From: Pseudomonas sp. CCC3.1
Lineage (GTDB): Bacteria > Pseudomonadota > Gammaproteobacteria > Pseudomonadales > Pseudomonadaceae
Reading direction: 5' to 3'
Length of the DNA stretch: 64,000 nucleotides
NCBI RefSeq assembly: GCF_034347405.1
Contig: NZ_CP133778.1
Span: forward strand, 4,030,001-4,094,000
Position numbers and translations under genes: made by a program. This document shows, piece after piece, positions 7,637 to 15,832 of the stretch. The notes beneath the pieces are model-generated. The model was not told where the DNA came from and did no database searches. It saw only the letters and a program-made list of their open reading frames with translations. Every line of letters starts with the position of its first letter. Position 1 is the stretch's first letter.

Positions 7637-9127
7637 ATGACCGTGCTCAAAGCACTCAAAAAAATATTCGGTAAAAGCGAGGCTGAGCCGCTCGCGCCAG
7701 CGTCCATGACACCTCCCAGCAGCCCCAGCCCGCGAACCGACGCGCAACAGCCTGGCCGTTCTGCTCCTGCGCAAGCCGCGGTGACCTCGCCCGCAGCCTC
7801 GCCCGCGCCAGAACCTGCGCGGATCGAAAAACCAAAAGCTGCAAAACCACGGCGTGAAGCGGCCCCCAAACCGCCAGTCATTCCCTGGAAACTCGAAGAT
7901 TTTGTGGTTGAGCCGCAAGAAGGCAAAACCCGCTTTCACGATTTCAAGCTCACTCCTGAACTGATGCACGCCATCCAGGACCTGGGTTTCCCGTATTGCA
8001 CGCCGATTCAGGCACAAGTGCTGGGCTATACCCTGAGCGGACGCGACGCCATTGGCCGCGCCCAAACCGGCACCGGCAAAACCGCTGCGTTCCTGATCTC
8101 GATCATCAGCCAGTTGACCCAGACCCCGCCGCCCAAAGAGCGCTACATGGGCGAGCCGCGGGCACTGATCATCGCGCCAACCCGCGAACTGGTGGTGCAG
8201 ATTGCCAAAGACGCTGCCGACCTGACCAAGTACACCGACCTCAACGTCATGACGTTTGTAGGCGGCATGGACTTCGACAAACAGCTCAAACAACTGGAAG
8301 CGCGTCATTGCGACATTCTAGTGGCCACACCAGGCCGTCTGCTGGACTTCAACCAGCGTGGCGACGTGCACCTGGACATGGTCGAAGTGATGGTGCTGGA
8401 CGAAGCTGACCGCATGCTCGACATGGGCTTCATCCCGCAAGTGCGTCAGATCATTCGTCAGACCCCGCCAAAAGCAGAGCGTCAAACGCTGCTGTTCTCC
8501 GCGACCTTCACCGAAGACGTGATGAACCTGGCCAAACAATGGACCACCGACCCGGCCATCGTCGAAATCGAAGCGCAGAACGTTGCCAACGAACTGGTTG
8601 AGCAACACGTGTATGCGGTCGCGGGTGCTGACAAATACAAATTGCTGTTCAACCTGGTAAACGACAACGGCTGGGAACGCGTCATCGTATTCGCCAACCG
8701 CAAAGACGAAGTACGCCGCATCGAAGAGCGCCTGGTGCGAGACGGCATCAACGCCGCCCAACTGTCGGGCGACGTACCGCAGCACAAACGCATCAAAACC
8801 CTCGAAGGCTTCCGCGAAGGCAAGATACGCGTACTGGTCGCGACCGACGTTGCCGGGCGCGGCATCCACATCGACGGCATCAGCCACGTGATCAACTTCA
8901 CCCTGCCCGAAGTGCCCGATGACTACGTGCACCGCATTGGCCGTACAGGCCGCGCAGGCGCGAGTGGTGTGTCCATCAGCTTTGCCGGTGAAGACGACTC
9001 GTACCAGTTGCCGTCCATCGAAACCTTGCTGGGCCGTAAAATCAGCTGCGAAACACCACCGACTGAACTGCTGCGCCCGGTGGTGAGAGCGGTGCGCAAG
9101 CCGTTTGATTCGGGTGAGACTGTTTAA
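7637..9127 (+). CDS. rhlB: DEAD-box ATP-dependent RNA helicase RhlB
   Basis: A 496-residue RNA helicase. After a Pro/Ala-rich basic N-terminal extension of about 95 residues come the Q-motif region (GFPYCTPIQAQ, 117-127), motif I AQTGTGKT (142-149), PTREL, DEAD in VLDEADRMLDMGF, SAT, and in the second RecA lobe ATDVAGRGIHIDGI and HRIGRTGRAG. RhlB acts with RNase E in RNA decay and unwinds structured RNA. The long disordered N-terminus is typical of the Pseudomonas version, whereas the E. coli protein has a C-terminal tail. The gene is followed by a GC-rich hairpin. Confidence 0.92.
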   Translation: MTVLKALKKIFGKSEAEPLAPASMTPPSSPSPRTDAQQPGRSAPAQAAVTSPAASPAPEPARIEKPKAAKPRREAAPKPPVIPWKLEDFVVEPQEGKTRFHDFKLTPELMHAIQDLGFPYCTPIQAQVLGYTLSGRDAIGRAQTGTGKTAAFLISIISQLTQTPPPKERYMGEPRALIIAPTRELVVQIAKDAADLTKYTDLNVMTFVGGMDFDKQLKQLEARHCDILVATPGRLLDFNQRGDVHLDMVEVMVLDEADRMLDMGFIPQVRQIIRQTPPKAERQTLLFSATFTEDVMNLAKQWTTDPAIVEIEAQNVANELVEQHVYAVAGADKYKLLFNLVNDNGWERVIVFANRKDEVRRIEERLVRDGINAAQLSGDVPQHKRIKTLEGFREGKIRVLVATDVAGRGIHIDGISHVINFTLPEVPDDYVHRIGRTGRAGASGVSISFAGEDDSYQLPSIETLLGRKISCETPPTELLRPVVRAVRKPFDSGETV

Positions 9128-9132
9128 TTTTG

Positions 9133-9150
9133 AAGGGCCCTGCGGCCCTT
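9133..9150 (+). terminator. Hairpin terminator candidate after rhlB
   Basis: AAGGGCC-CTGC-GGCCCTT forms a perfect 7-bp stem five bases after the rhlB stop codon. The following T-tract is poor, so the hairpin may act with the adjacent REP elements instead of as a full intrinsic terminator. Confidence 0.55.
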
Positions 9151-9238
9151 ATCGCAGCCTTCGGCAGCGGCTACAGAACCTGTAGCAGTTGCCGAGTTCC
9201 GCGAGGCTACGTCCGATTGCGAAGCGATCGTAAAGTCG
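9151..9238. repeat. REP-like extragenic repeats (two families in tandem)
   Basis: ATCGCAGCCTTCGGCAGCGG and GTAGCAGTTGCCGAG...GCGAGGCTACGTCCG modules follow each other. The first recurs near 18017, 30756, 44523, 45243 and 54310-54402; the second recurs as a full inverted pair at 51267-51416. Non-coding. Confidence 0.75.
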
Positions 9239-9318
9239 GAAAACCGGATCTAACTGAAAGAGCCGGATAGCCAAATTCAGAAACAGATCACGTTACTTCC
9301 CTGAGTATAGTTAGCAAC

Positions 9319-9897
9319 TCAGATTCCTACAGCAAATGTACCCCAAGTCATAGCGACCCAATATACACCTCCGATAATTATCCAGATCATGTTCACCCCT
9401 GTAACTTCGCTATTGCCACTGCCTTGCGGATCATTAGTTAATTGATTAACCACACGCTGAACACCCACAAACAAATAGGCACCTACGGTAATAACTATCG
9501 CACCCGTCACAAATGCAACTATATTATCGTCTGGCTCATTCAGAATAAAACCTAACGTCCACGACACCAACACAAGCGAAAAAATCAACAGCCCTCTGAC
9601 CTCAGGAGACCAATGACATTGATCCCCTTTCACACTCGACGCATCCTTAATACGCGCAAGCAGTGAAAAAACAAAAAATGGCCAAAAAATCCCACGCATG
9701 ACCGGCATGATATCTGTTTCAGAAACACAGCTATAAAACTTCCAGTTCCGATACGACCAATACATCATGTACCCGCCAAGGGTCATCACATACAACAATA
9801 AAAATTTGGTAATAGATACAACGTACAATTCTTCACCGCCCTCCGACGACACGCTCTGACCCAACTGACATTGCCCACTCTCGCGTACAGGATCCAT
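9319..9897 (-). CDS. Small multi-pass membrane protein of unknown function
   Basis: About 192 residues with four likely membrane segments (TKFLLLYVMTLGGYMMYWSY, a segment before LLARIKD, LLIFSLVLVSWTLGFIL and IVAFVTGAIVITVGAYLFV, plus a hydrophobic C-terminus). The KFLLLYVMTLGGYMMYWSYRNWKF segment resembles the DUF4234-like pattern of small bacterial membrane proteins. The longest frame begins at a TTG (9951); the ATG at 9897 with GGAAATTGT before it is preferred, but the start is uncertain. It is the last gene after the VasX-like effector, on the same strand and visibly AT-richer than the vgrG end of the island, so it could be an immunity or accessory protein. Confidence 0.6.
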   Translation of the reverse strand: MDPVRESGQCQLGQSVSSEGGEELYVVSITKFLLLYVMTLGGYMMYWSYRNWKFYSCVSETDIMPVMRGIFWPFFVFSLLARIKDASSVKGDQCHWSPEVRGLLIFSLVLVSWTLGFILNEPDDNIVAFVTGAIVITVGAYLFVGVQRVVNQLTNDPQGSGNSEVTGVNMIWIIIGGVYWVAMTWGTFAVGI

Positions 9898-10040
9898 ACA
9901 ATTTCCATACCCTAATTTAAGCCAGCAAGTAAATACGAACCAAACAAGCAAAAATGCAGTCTCTATCTATAAATCACGTAGGATACTTCGATAGATATAT
10001 CAAATAAACTCCAACCTCTTACCCAAGGCGCCCTACTCTT

Positions 10041-10433
10041 TCAAAAAACGTCTAGCGTTATATCAAACACTTTCCCTCCTTCGTAGCTCACCTTTGTACA
10101 CCACACCAGAAAAATGCTGATTGATAGAACAACGAACCCCGCCATATAGCTCACCCATTCAAATATAGCGCCAACCACTAACAACCAAACCAACCCACAC
10201 ACCACCCAAAAACACCAAATAAATGAATGCCTGAATAGTGCATATTTTATCCGCCTATTCTCATTAGTGTTGGGCCGCACGTTGTTTTTACATTTATCAC
10301 ATGACACATGCTCGCCATCCAAAATCTTATAAACTTCTGTATACGTGGATTGCCAAATAAGCCCGCAACATCCACAGGTGAAATCTATAAACCCGCAACA
10401 ACCTTCAATCAACCCCGACGAACTACCACCCAT
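10041..10433 (-). CDS. Cysteine-rich small membrane protein, possible zinc-binding N-terminus
   Basis: A 130-residue protein not recognised as a known family. The N-terminal half has cysteine pairs (GCCGF, CGCCG, and CDKCKNN at about 45-51) that could bind zinc or form a ribbon. The C-terminal half holds two membrane segments (FIWCFWVVCGLVWLLVVGAIF and MAGFVVLSISIFLVWC). AGAGG precedes the ATG at proper spacing. It lies between the DUF6708-like gene and another membrane protein in the low-GC tail of the T6SS effector island, so an immunity or accessory role is possible but unproven. Confidence 0.6.
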   Translation of the reverse strand: MGGSSSGLIEGCCGFIDFTCGCCGLIWQSTYTEVYKILDGEHVSCDKCKNNVRPNTNENRRIKYALFRHSFIWCFWVVCGLVWLLVVGAIFEWVSYMAGFVVLSISIFLVWCTKVSYEGGKVFDITLDVF

Positions 10434-10486
10434 GACAACCTCTTATTTATTAAATACTTTACTTTTATTTAGGTAGGCGGGTATCC

Positions 10487-11551
10487 CTAAGGAGACTCAA
10501 TGCCCGCGGCGATTTCTGGCTCTGAAAACTTAACGTTGTAGTAATCAAACAAACTCTGGCCTTCACTCAAGGCCTGGCGCAGTTCAGCGCTTTGTTGCAG
10601 CAGTTCGGCACTGGGTTTGGCGTGTTGTTCAGCGGGCAAGGGTTTTGACCATTCGCGAATGGAGTCAGAGAAAGCGGCTTTCGGGCGAGTGTAAATCCAC
10701 TCCGAAAACCGGCACGGCAAGGTCCAGCCGCTGCAAAACTGAATGGTTAAAAAGCCAAACGCATACACCGGCCACGAATGCATTTCCCGGTAGACTCCGC
10801 GGCACATATGAAAGTACGCCACGGTGCCCTCTTGAAACTCTTCGTCCATTAATAAAGGTTCCGGCAAAGCCTGTGGCCCTTCTTCCATATATACCCGCAA
10901 CGCCTCCCACTCGCTGACCGCCAAACTTAAATGGCCCACGTTAAGGGTCAACCACACAACTTCGCCACTGCAACTGTCGCGCAGCCCTATCATCAGCGAA
11001 TAGTTGTGCATAACGGCGTATTGGTTAACTACAGTGCCAGCCGTGACACAGGCGATCACTTCTTCCCATGGGACAATTAGCGGAGATTCACCTTTTTGGC
11101 GAACATAGGCCACTTCGCGACGTTGGCGGTTGAAGCGGACAGGAGGGACGGAGGTTATTTGGTGGATGGTTTTGTATAGGGGCATTCCTGCGATGAGTAT
11201 ATGTACGGCCGTAAAACCCCACATTATGGGATTTTTTATATTTTCAATAAGATTACTCCAGAATGGCCATCCATAATAAAAGGATGTTCCTGCCGCAAAC
11301 AAATTACATAAAGCAAAGAAAATCGCCATGAAAACAATCGATCCAACCGAGGCTCGCACAGCAAATTCCAAGCCGCTAACACCATGAGCAAAATCCAAGA
11401 ACACATCATTAACCTCGCGATGCATTCGCTGACCTGTAAATGCGGCAGACCCCGTCGGTAACGGTTTAGGTGATAGGTAAAAAGCCTCCTTTCCGCTTTC
11501 AATCTCAAAATCTCCGGCATGAGGTAGTCGGTTGTACTTTGGTTCATTCAT
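10487..11551 (-). CDS. DUF6708-like membrane protein next to VasX-type effector
   Basis: A 354-residue protein with an N-terminal soluble stretch, two membrane segments (about residues 66-90 and 105-125) and a cytoplasmic-looking C-terminal domain (YNRQRREVAYVRQ-like segment, then VPWEEVIACVTAG). The pattern resembles DUF6708 proteins encoded beside VgrG/effector genes; that family call is from memory of the pattern. Its ATG overlaps the end of the effector gene by 8 bp, which indicates translational coupling. Tight coupling to a pore-forming effector makes it the leading immunity or adaptor candidate. Confidence 0.7.
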   Translation of the reverse strand: MNEPKYNRLPHAGDFEIESGKEAFYLSPKPLPTGSAAFTGQRMHREVNDVFLDFAHGVSGLEFAVRASVGSIVFMAIFFALCNLFAAGTSFYYGWPFWSNLIENIKNPIMWGFTAVHILIAGMPLYKTIHQITSVPPVRFNRQRREVAYVRQKGESPLIVPWEEVIACVTAGTVVNQYAVMHNYSLMIGLRDSCSGEVVWLTLNVGHLSLAVSEWEALRVYMEEGPQALPEPLLMDEEFQEGTVAYFHMCRGVYREMHSWPVYAFGFLTIQFCSGWTLPCRFSEWIYTRPKAAFSDSIREWSKPLPAEQHAKPSAELLQQSAELRQALSEGQSLFDYYNVKFSEPEIAAGIESP

Positions 11552-14500
11552 TAAAATGCTCCGACTTCAGTTCATACCCGTCCATGCTTCCAATATGTGC
11601 AACACCTTCCACACCTTTGATTGGTAGATTAATATTCCCAACATCCAGAGGAATACGGTAGTGCAGAAATAACTCTTCAGACTTGAGAGGGCTAACTGCC
11701 AACTCGGGCTGCACCGAGAGACGCATCAGCATTAATGACTGAGTACCACACCAGTCATAAGGTAAATTCAACTGCAAGGTAAGGGGGTTATTCCGAACCA
11801 GGCGTAAACGATTAAGTACCACTTCGCCCACATCGAGAATGGCGGCGGTACTATCACGCTTAAATTGTGCAGTAAATCTAATAGGGTGCTCAGCCAAACG
11901 TTGCCTAGTCACACCTGGAAAAATCAACATCAAAGTCCGAGACCTGTCCAACTCATCAGGATATTGAGTGATACCTTCATCAGTGATTACAGGACGCAGC
12001 GTTGCCTCTGCTAAGTATTGAGCATGCAGTGGCCAATCCCATCCTTGCTCATCATTCCCCCAGCAGCACTTCATTAACCAACGCTGGTGATCATCGAGAT
12101 TGTTGTAGTTATAAATAGCCTCCCCGCCTAAGCTCAGAGCCATAAGACCCAAGCCCCACGGTGTCAGTTTTGCGGAGTAACTCAAAAAACGAGCCCCTCC
12201 CAAAGCCCAGGCTGTATTTAACGCCCGCGCCCCTTTATCAAGTGACTCAAAAACCAAACGCAACTCCGCGGCCATATTAATCCAAGCCATTCCTACCACT
12301 GCGGTATTACCTGTATCTCCTGCCAAGGCTATAAATGCACCAGCCCTCTCTCCAGAACTCCCAGTACGGATAGCTGTCACCCACTTATTAATATTGCTTA
12401 ACGACGTACCTACTGCCCCGAAAAAAGCCAAAGGTGCAATAAGCACTCCAAGCCCCAGCCCCAACTTCCCAAGCTTTACAGCCAGCAACATCCCATTGGC
12501 ATTCCCACTACTCAGATGAACAACCTTAAATGCTTTATCGACAAGAGAAATATGCACACCCTGATAAACAGATAACGCAGACGAGGCAGCACCTCCTATA
12601 GCACCAAAGAAAATAACCCGTTCTTTAAATCCAACTGTACCCTCCGATGTATGTCGATCCCACTCCCTCCAAGCCTCCCCCAATGTCTGCGCTTGCCACA
12701 GCATTAACGCTAACGGCAACAACCCTCCCTTAAACGCTGTTACACCCGCACGCCCTTCGCCATATCCACCTTTAATCCCTGAGCGCAACCGGTCTATCTC
12801 TTCGTTCAAATAAGCTTGCTGCTGCGGAGCAAGTTTAAGTTTCACCCCAATAAACCCTGCCGACTCACTGGCAGTCACAGTAAGGCTGCTTTGAATTTTC
12901 TTGACCAACGCCCAACGCTCTTTTTGGGTATTCATCTGTAATTGGTGGTAGCGATCTGCGTTATAGCGAGCTGTCTGCCGCTGTTCGTCACTGAGCATGC
13001 GGCGCTTGCTGTCTTTAATCGACACTTTGGCGTTGTGCTTGTACGTGTCTTCGTTCTTCAGCAGTACATTCAGATTGGCAACGCGGGTACTGAATTGCTG
13101 TACTTCCTGTGCACTGGCCACGCGTAAAATGGCGCCCTCATGCTCAAGCGCAATCAACCCCGCCAAGCGATGCGCTCGGTTGCTGTAGGTGTTGAGTTCA
13201 TTCAAGTGAGCGTTGAGGGTCGGGCTATTTAGATTGCTTTGCAGTATGACCAGCCATTGCTCTGTGCGCAGGGCTGCTGCCGGGGAGTAAGCGGCTTGCA
13301 CCAATTGGCTGTTGATCATTGCCTGCGGGCTCAGCGCCAGGCTGTTTGCCCAATGTCGCCCCAGCAGTTTTTGCACCTCAACCAAGCGCCCTTGGGCAGT
13401 GGCAATGGTTTCCTGGGCGTTACGGTTGTCATCCAGCCACTTGATCACATCACCCGCTTTGCTGTTGATAAACGTCCAGTCCAGCCGACTGCCAAACGCG
13501 GGCAAGATGTAATACGGGTGCGCGTGAAAATACTCGCCCACCGCTTGCAGGCTTTCATCGGTTCGGCACAGGTCGCGTACGCAGTTGTGTTCAGCGACCA
13601 GTGCGGCCTGCAGTTGGTCTTCGCGCTGGGGGTCGAAGTACCACAAGCTGCGGTGCAACTCGCCCTGGGTAAATAACTGCGTGCGATCGGCTGTGAGGCG
13701 ATCCAAACGCGCAGTCCAGCGCTTGATATGCACCCGCTCGGCTTCAAGGTAGGCGGTCATTTCCTGATGCCGCACCAAGTCATGGATACCCCGTGAGCCT
13801 AGGCCTCGACCTTGCAGCGCTGCGTCGCCGTGGTCTTGCAGGGCTTCGATGTCGTCTTTCAGTTCGTCGTACAGCGGCTCGCCAAGCGCTTCGTGCATGG
13901 CGTGTTTTTTATCGTTCATTGATTGTCGTGCAAGCCGGTTGCTGGCGTCGAAGCCGTGCCCTGGGTAGGAGGCTTTTTCCGGGCTGGCGCTGCTTGGCAT
14001 GCCTTTAAGCGTGTTGCGCGCATTCAAGTAGTCGTAGATCGACTCACGTTGCTGCTCTGTGGTTTTTTCAAACAGCTTGGCGCTGACACCTGCACTTGGC
14101 GCGCTTTGGTCGTTAAGCACCATCAGGGTTTCGATGTAGCTGCCCACCAGGTATTTAAGTTCCTGCTTCTCCTTGGCCACCCATTCATCGATCCAACCCA
14201 CGACCGTGTCTTGTTCCTGGGCCAAGTCTCGCATCACGCCTAACGTGTCGTTAAACACCAGATACAAATGGTCGTGTTCATAGGCCGCGAGCATGTGGCG
14301 TTTGACCGCCGCCATGTGGGTCTTTTGGAACTGCGGCTGGTCTTCCCACTCATAGTCCTGCGTTTCTGCTGGGTGCATGCCTTCGATGGCTACTTCCTGT
14401 GTAGAAGGCTCGGCGACTTCGGCCAGCCACTGTTTGGCTTGCGCCTCGGTGAGCAGATGCGGCCCGCCTTTGACGCAATCAGCCTTGCTCAGGTCGACAA

Positions 14501-14948
14501 CTTGCATAAAGTGATCACGCTCATCACAACTGCCGATCATTTTTGAGCATTTGTAGGCCGTCCATTGCACTTCGCTATAAGTAATATGCAAGGTGGCTGA
14601 ACGCGAGAACAGCAAGGTTTTTTGCGTGTCCATGCCTTGACGCTGGTCCTGGCTGGCTTCAGTGCCCTGCCATACAAACTGAGTAACCTCGCCTTTCTGG
14701 ACGCGGTACTCGTGCAAATAGCCGCTGGTGTTGTCAATCACGTACAACCAACCGTCACGCAGCAAGCGAATACCCAGCGGGTGTGAAGTGGGTTGGTAGG
14801 GCATCGCCAGCACAGCCGCTGGGTCAAGCCGCTCGACCAATCCATAGCGCAGCGGTAACAGCTGTACTTTGGCTTGGCGTAACGGGCAAACGCCCAAGGC
14901 TGACTTGGCGTCGCTGCGGCTCAGGTCGATGTGGTTTGGGTTGCTCAT
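11544..14948 (-). CDS. VasX-like (BTH_I2691-type) T6SS pore-forming effector
   Basis: A 1134-residue protein. The N-terminus (CPLRQAKVQLLPLRYGLVE, then RLLRDGWLYVIDNTSGYLHEYRV) matches the VasX N-terminal region that marks effectors carried by VgrG with a DUF4123 adaptor. A long helical middle follows. From about residue 741 to 945 there are several hydrophobic segments (GGLLPLALMLW, LGLGLGVLIAPLAFFGAVG, LTPWGLGLMALSLGG) suited to membrane insertion in target cells, as in V. cholerae VasX. The ATG at 14948 has GGGGAG upstream and overlaps the adaptor stop as ATGA; the longer frame to 15116 is not needed. The C-terminal third is AT-richer than the N-terminal part. Confidence 0.85.
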   Translation of the reverse strand: MSNPNHIDLSRSDAKSALGVCPLRQAKVQLLPLRYGLVERLDPAAVLAMPYQPTSHPLGIRLLRDGWLYVIDNTSGYLHEYRVQKGEVTQFVWQGTEASQDQRQGMDTQKTLLFSRSATLHITYSEVQWTAYKCSKMIGSCDERDHFMQVVDLSKADCVKGGPHLLTEAQAKQWLAEVAEPSTQEVAIEGMHPAETQDYEWEDQPQFQKTHMAAVKRHMLAAYEHDHLYLVFNDTLGVMRDLAQEQDTVVGWIDEWVAKEKQELKYLVGSYIETLMVLNDQSAPSAGVSAKLFEKTTEQQRESIYDYLNARNTLKGMPSSASPEKASYPGHGFDASNRLARQSMNDKKHAMHEALGEPLYDELKDDIEALQDHGDAALQGRGLGSRGIHDLVRHQEMTAYLEAERVHIKRWTARLDRLTADRTQLFTQGELHRSLWYFDPQREDQLQAALVAEHNCVRDLCRTDESLQAVGEYFHAHPYYILPAFGSRLDWTFINSKAGDVIKWLDDNRNAQETIATAQGRLVEVQKLLGRHWANSLALSPQAMINSQLVQAAYSPAAALRTEQWLVILQSNLNSPTLNAHLNELNTYSNRAHRLAGLIALEHEGAILRVASAQEVQQFSTRVANLNVLLKNEDTYKHNAKVSIKDSKRRMLSDEQRQTARYNADRYHQLQMNTQKERWALVKKIQSSLTVTASESAGFIGVKLKLAPQQQAYLNEEIDRLRSGIKGGYGEGRAGVTAFKGGLLPLALMLWQAQTLGEAWREWDRHTSEGTVGFKERVIFFGAIGGAASSALSVYQGVHISLVDKAFKVVHLSSGNANGMLLAVKLGKLGLGLGVLIAPLAFFGAVGTSLSNINKWVTAIRTGSSGERAGAFIALAGDTGNTAVVGMAWINMAAELRLVFESLDKGARALNTAWALGGARFLSYSAKLTPWGLGLMALSLGGEAIYNYNNLDDHQRWLMKCCWGNDEQGWDWPLHAQYLAEATLRPVITDEGITQYPDELDRSRTLMLIFPGVTRQRLAEHPIRFTAQFKRDSTAAILDVGEVVLNRLRLVRNNPLTLQLNLPYDWCGTQSLMLMRLSVQPELAVSPLKSEELFLHYRIPLDVGNINLPIKGVEGVAHIGSMDGYELKSEHFNE

Positions 14949-15832
14949 ACGAGACTCCCCTTGAACGCAGCACTGCGCGAGTACGCCAGTTCGGCCGCTT
15001 TTTCGATGCGCTGTGAAGGCGTAAACGTTGAGGACTGATTGATCAAGCTGGCGATATCGCTGTGCTGCTGTAGCGCGTCGTCGCCCAGTAACAGGAAGAC
15101 GTTGGTGTAGAGACAAATGTCCTGATGGCTGGTGAAACCTGATGCGTAAGCCTGGCTCGCACGCTCACGCATCCACTGCCAGCGGGCCTCGATTGACCAT
15201 TGCGCCCCATAACCTGGGAATTTTTCCCGCACATGACTTTCAAGCACCTTGAGGGTGCTGCGAAAACTCACTTCATCGAGCATGGCTTGCTGAGCCTCGC
15301 ACAAGACATACGGTTGTTGAGGCAACGGGCGCTGTACATCGCCAAGGCGGGTGTGGTGTTGCCACGTGTTGTTGATCACATCTGGCAGAACCACGTGGTC
15401 AATCGGGCCGAATACCTCAGCCTTTTGCGTCGTTGCGGCATAGCTCAAAACAGCCTGCATCACTGCCGGGTCGGCCACTCGCAACCACACTTTTTGGCCT
15501 TGAGGCTGGTATTGAGCGTCGAGCAATACGCGCAAATGAGCCATAACCTCGAAGGCACTCGCCTCGCTGAAAATCAAATAGCCCCATTCTTGGGCGGCAT
15601 GGGCGAAGTAATGGCTAAGGCCTCGGGTATTCGGCCCATTGAGGGTGATCAGGCAAGGCGACACTTCGCTGCAAGGTGCCAGCAGGGTATTGGCGTACAG
15701 CAATTGCAGATCCGGCGTACCAAACCATTCGCAGGTCTTGGCCAGCAGGTTGTTCACGCTCACTCCGTCGAGCAGCAAATAGGCATTTCCCTGCCAAGGC
15801 AGGTCATTGGGCAATGTTTCAAACGTCAGCAT
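14945..15832 (-). CDS. DUF4123 T6SS effector chaperone/adaptor (Tap/TEC-like)
   Basis: A 295-residue protein with an N-terminal DUF4123 domain (AYLLLDGVSVNNLLAKTCEW then LYANTLLAPCSEVSPCLITL, within about the first 130 residues). Family members load a specific effector onto the cognate VgrG and sit between the two genes, exactly as here. The ATG at 15832 has CAGGAG upstream and lies inside the last codons of vgrG; its stop overlaps the effector start (ATGA), so vgrG, adaptor and effector are translationally chained. The second half (about 150-295) probably binds the effector. Confidence 0.9.
   Translation of the reverse strand: MLTFETLPNDLPWQGNAYLLLDGVSVNNLLAKTCEWFGTPDLQLLYANTLLAPCSEVSPCLITLNGPNTRGLSHYFAHAAQEWGYLIFSEASAFEVMAHLRVLLDAQYQPQGQKVWLRVADPAVMQAVLSYAATTQKAEVFGPIDHVVLPDVINNTWQHHTRLGDVQRPLPQQPYVLCEAQQAMLDEVSFRSTLKVLESHVREKFPGYGAQWSIEARWQWMRERASQAYASGFTSHQDICLYTNVFLLLGDDALQQHSDIASLINQSSTFTPSQRIEKAAELAYSRSAAFKGSLV

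Noticed and set aside
13445..13747. Alternative minus-strand frames within the VasX-like gene
   Set aside because: They lie wholly inside a continuous 1134-residue frame with family homology and have no start signals.
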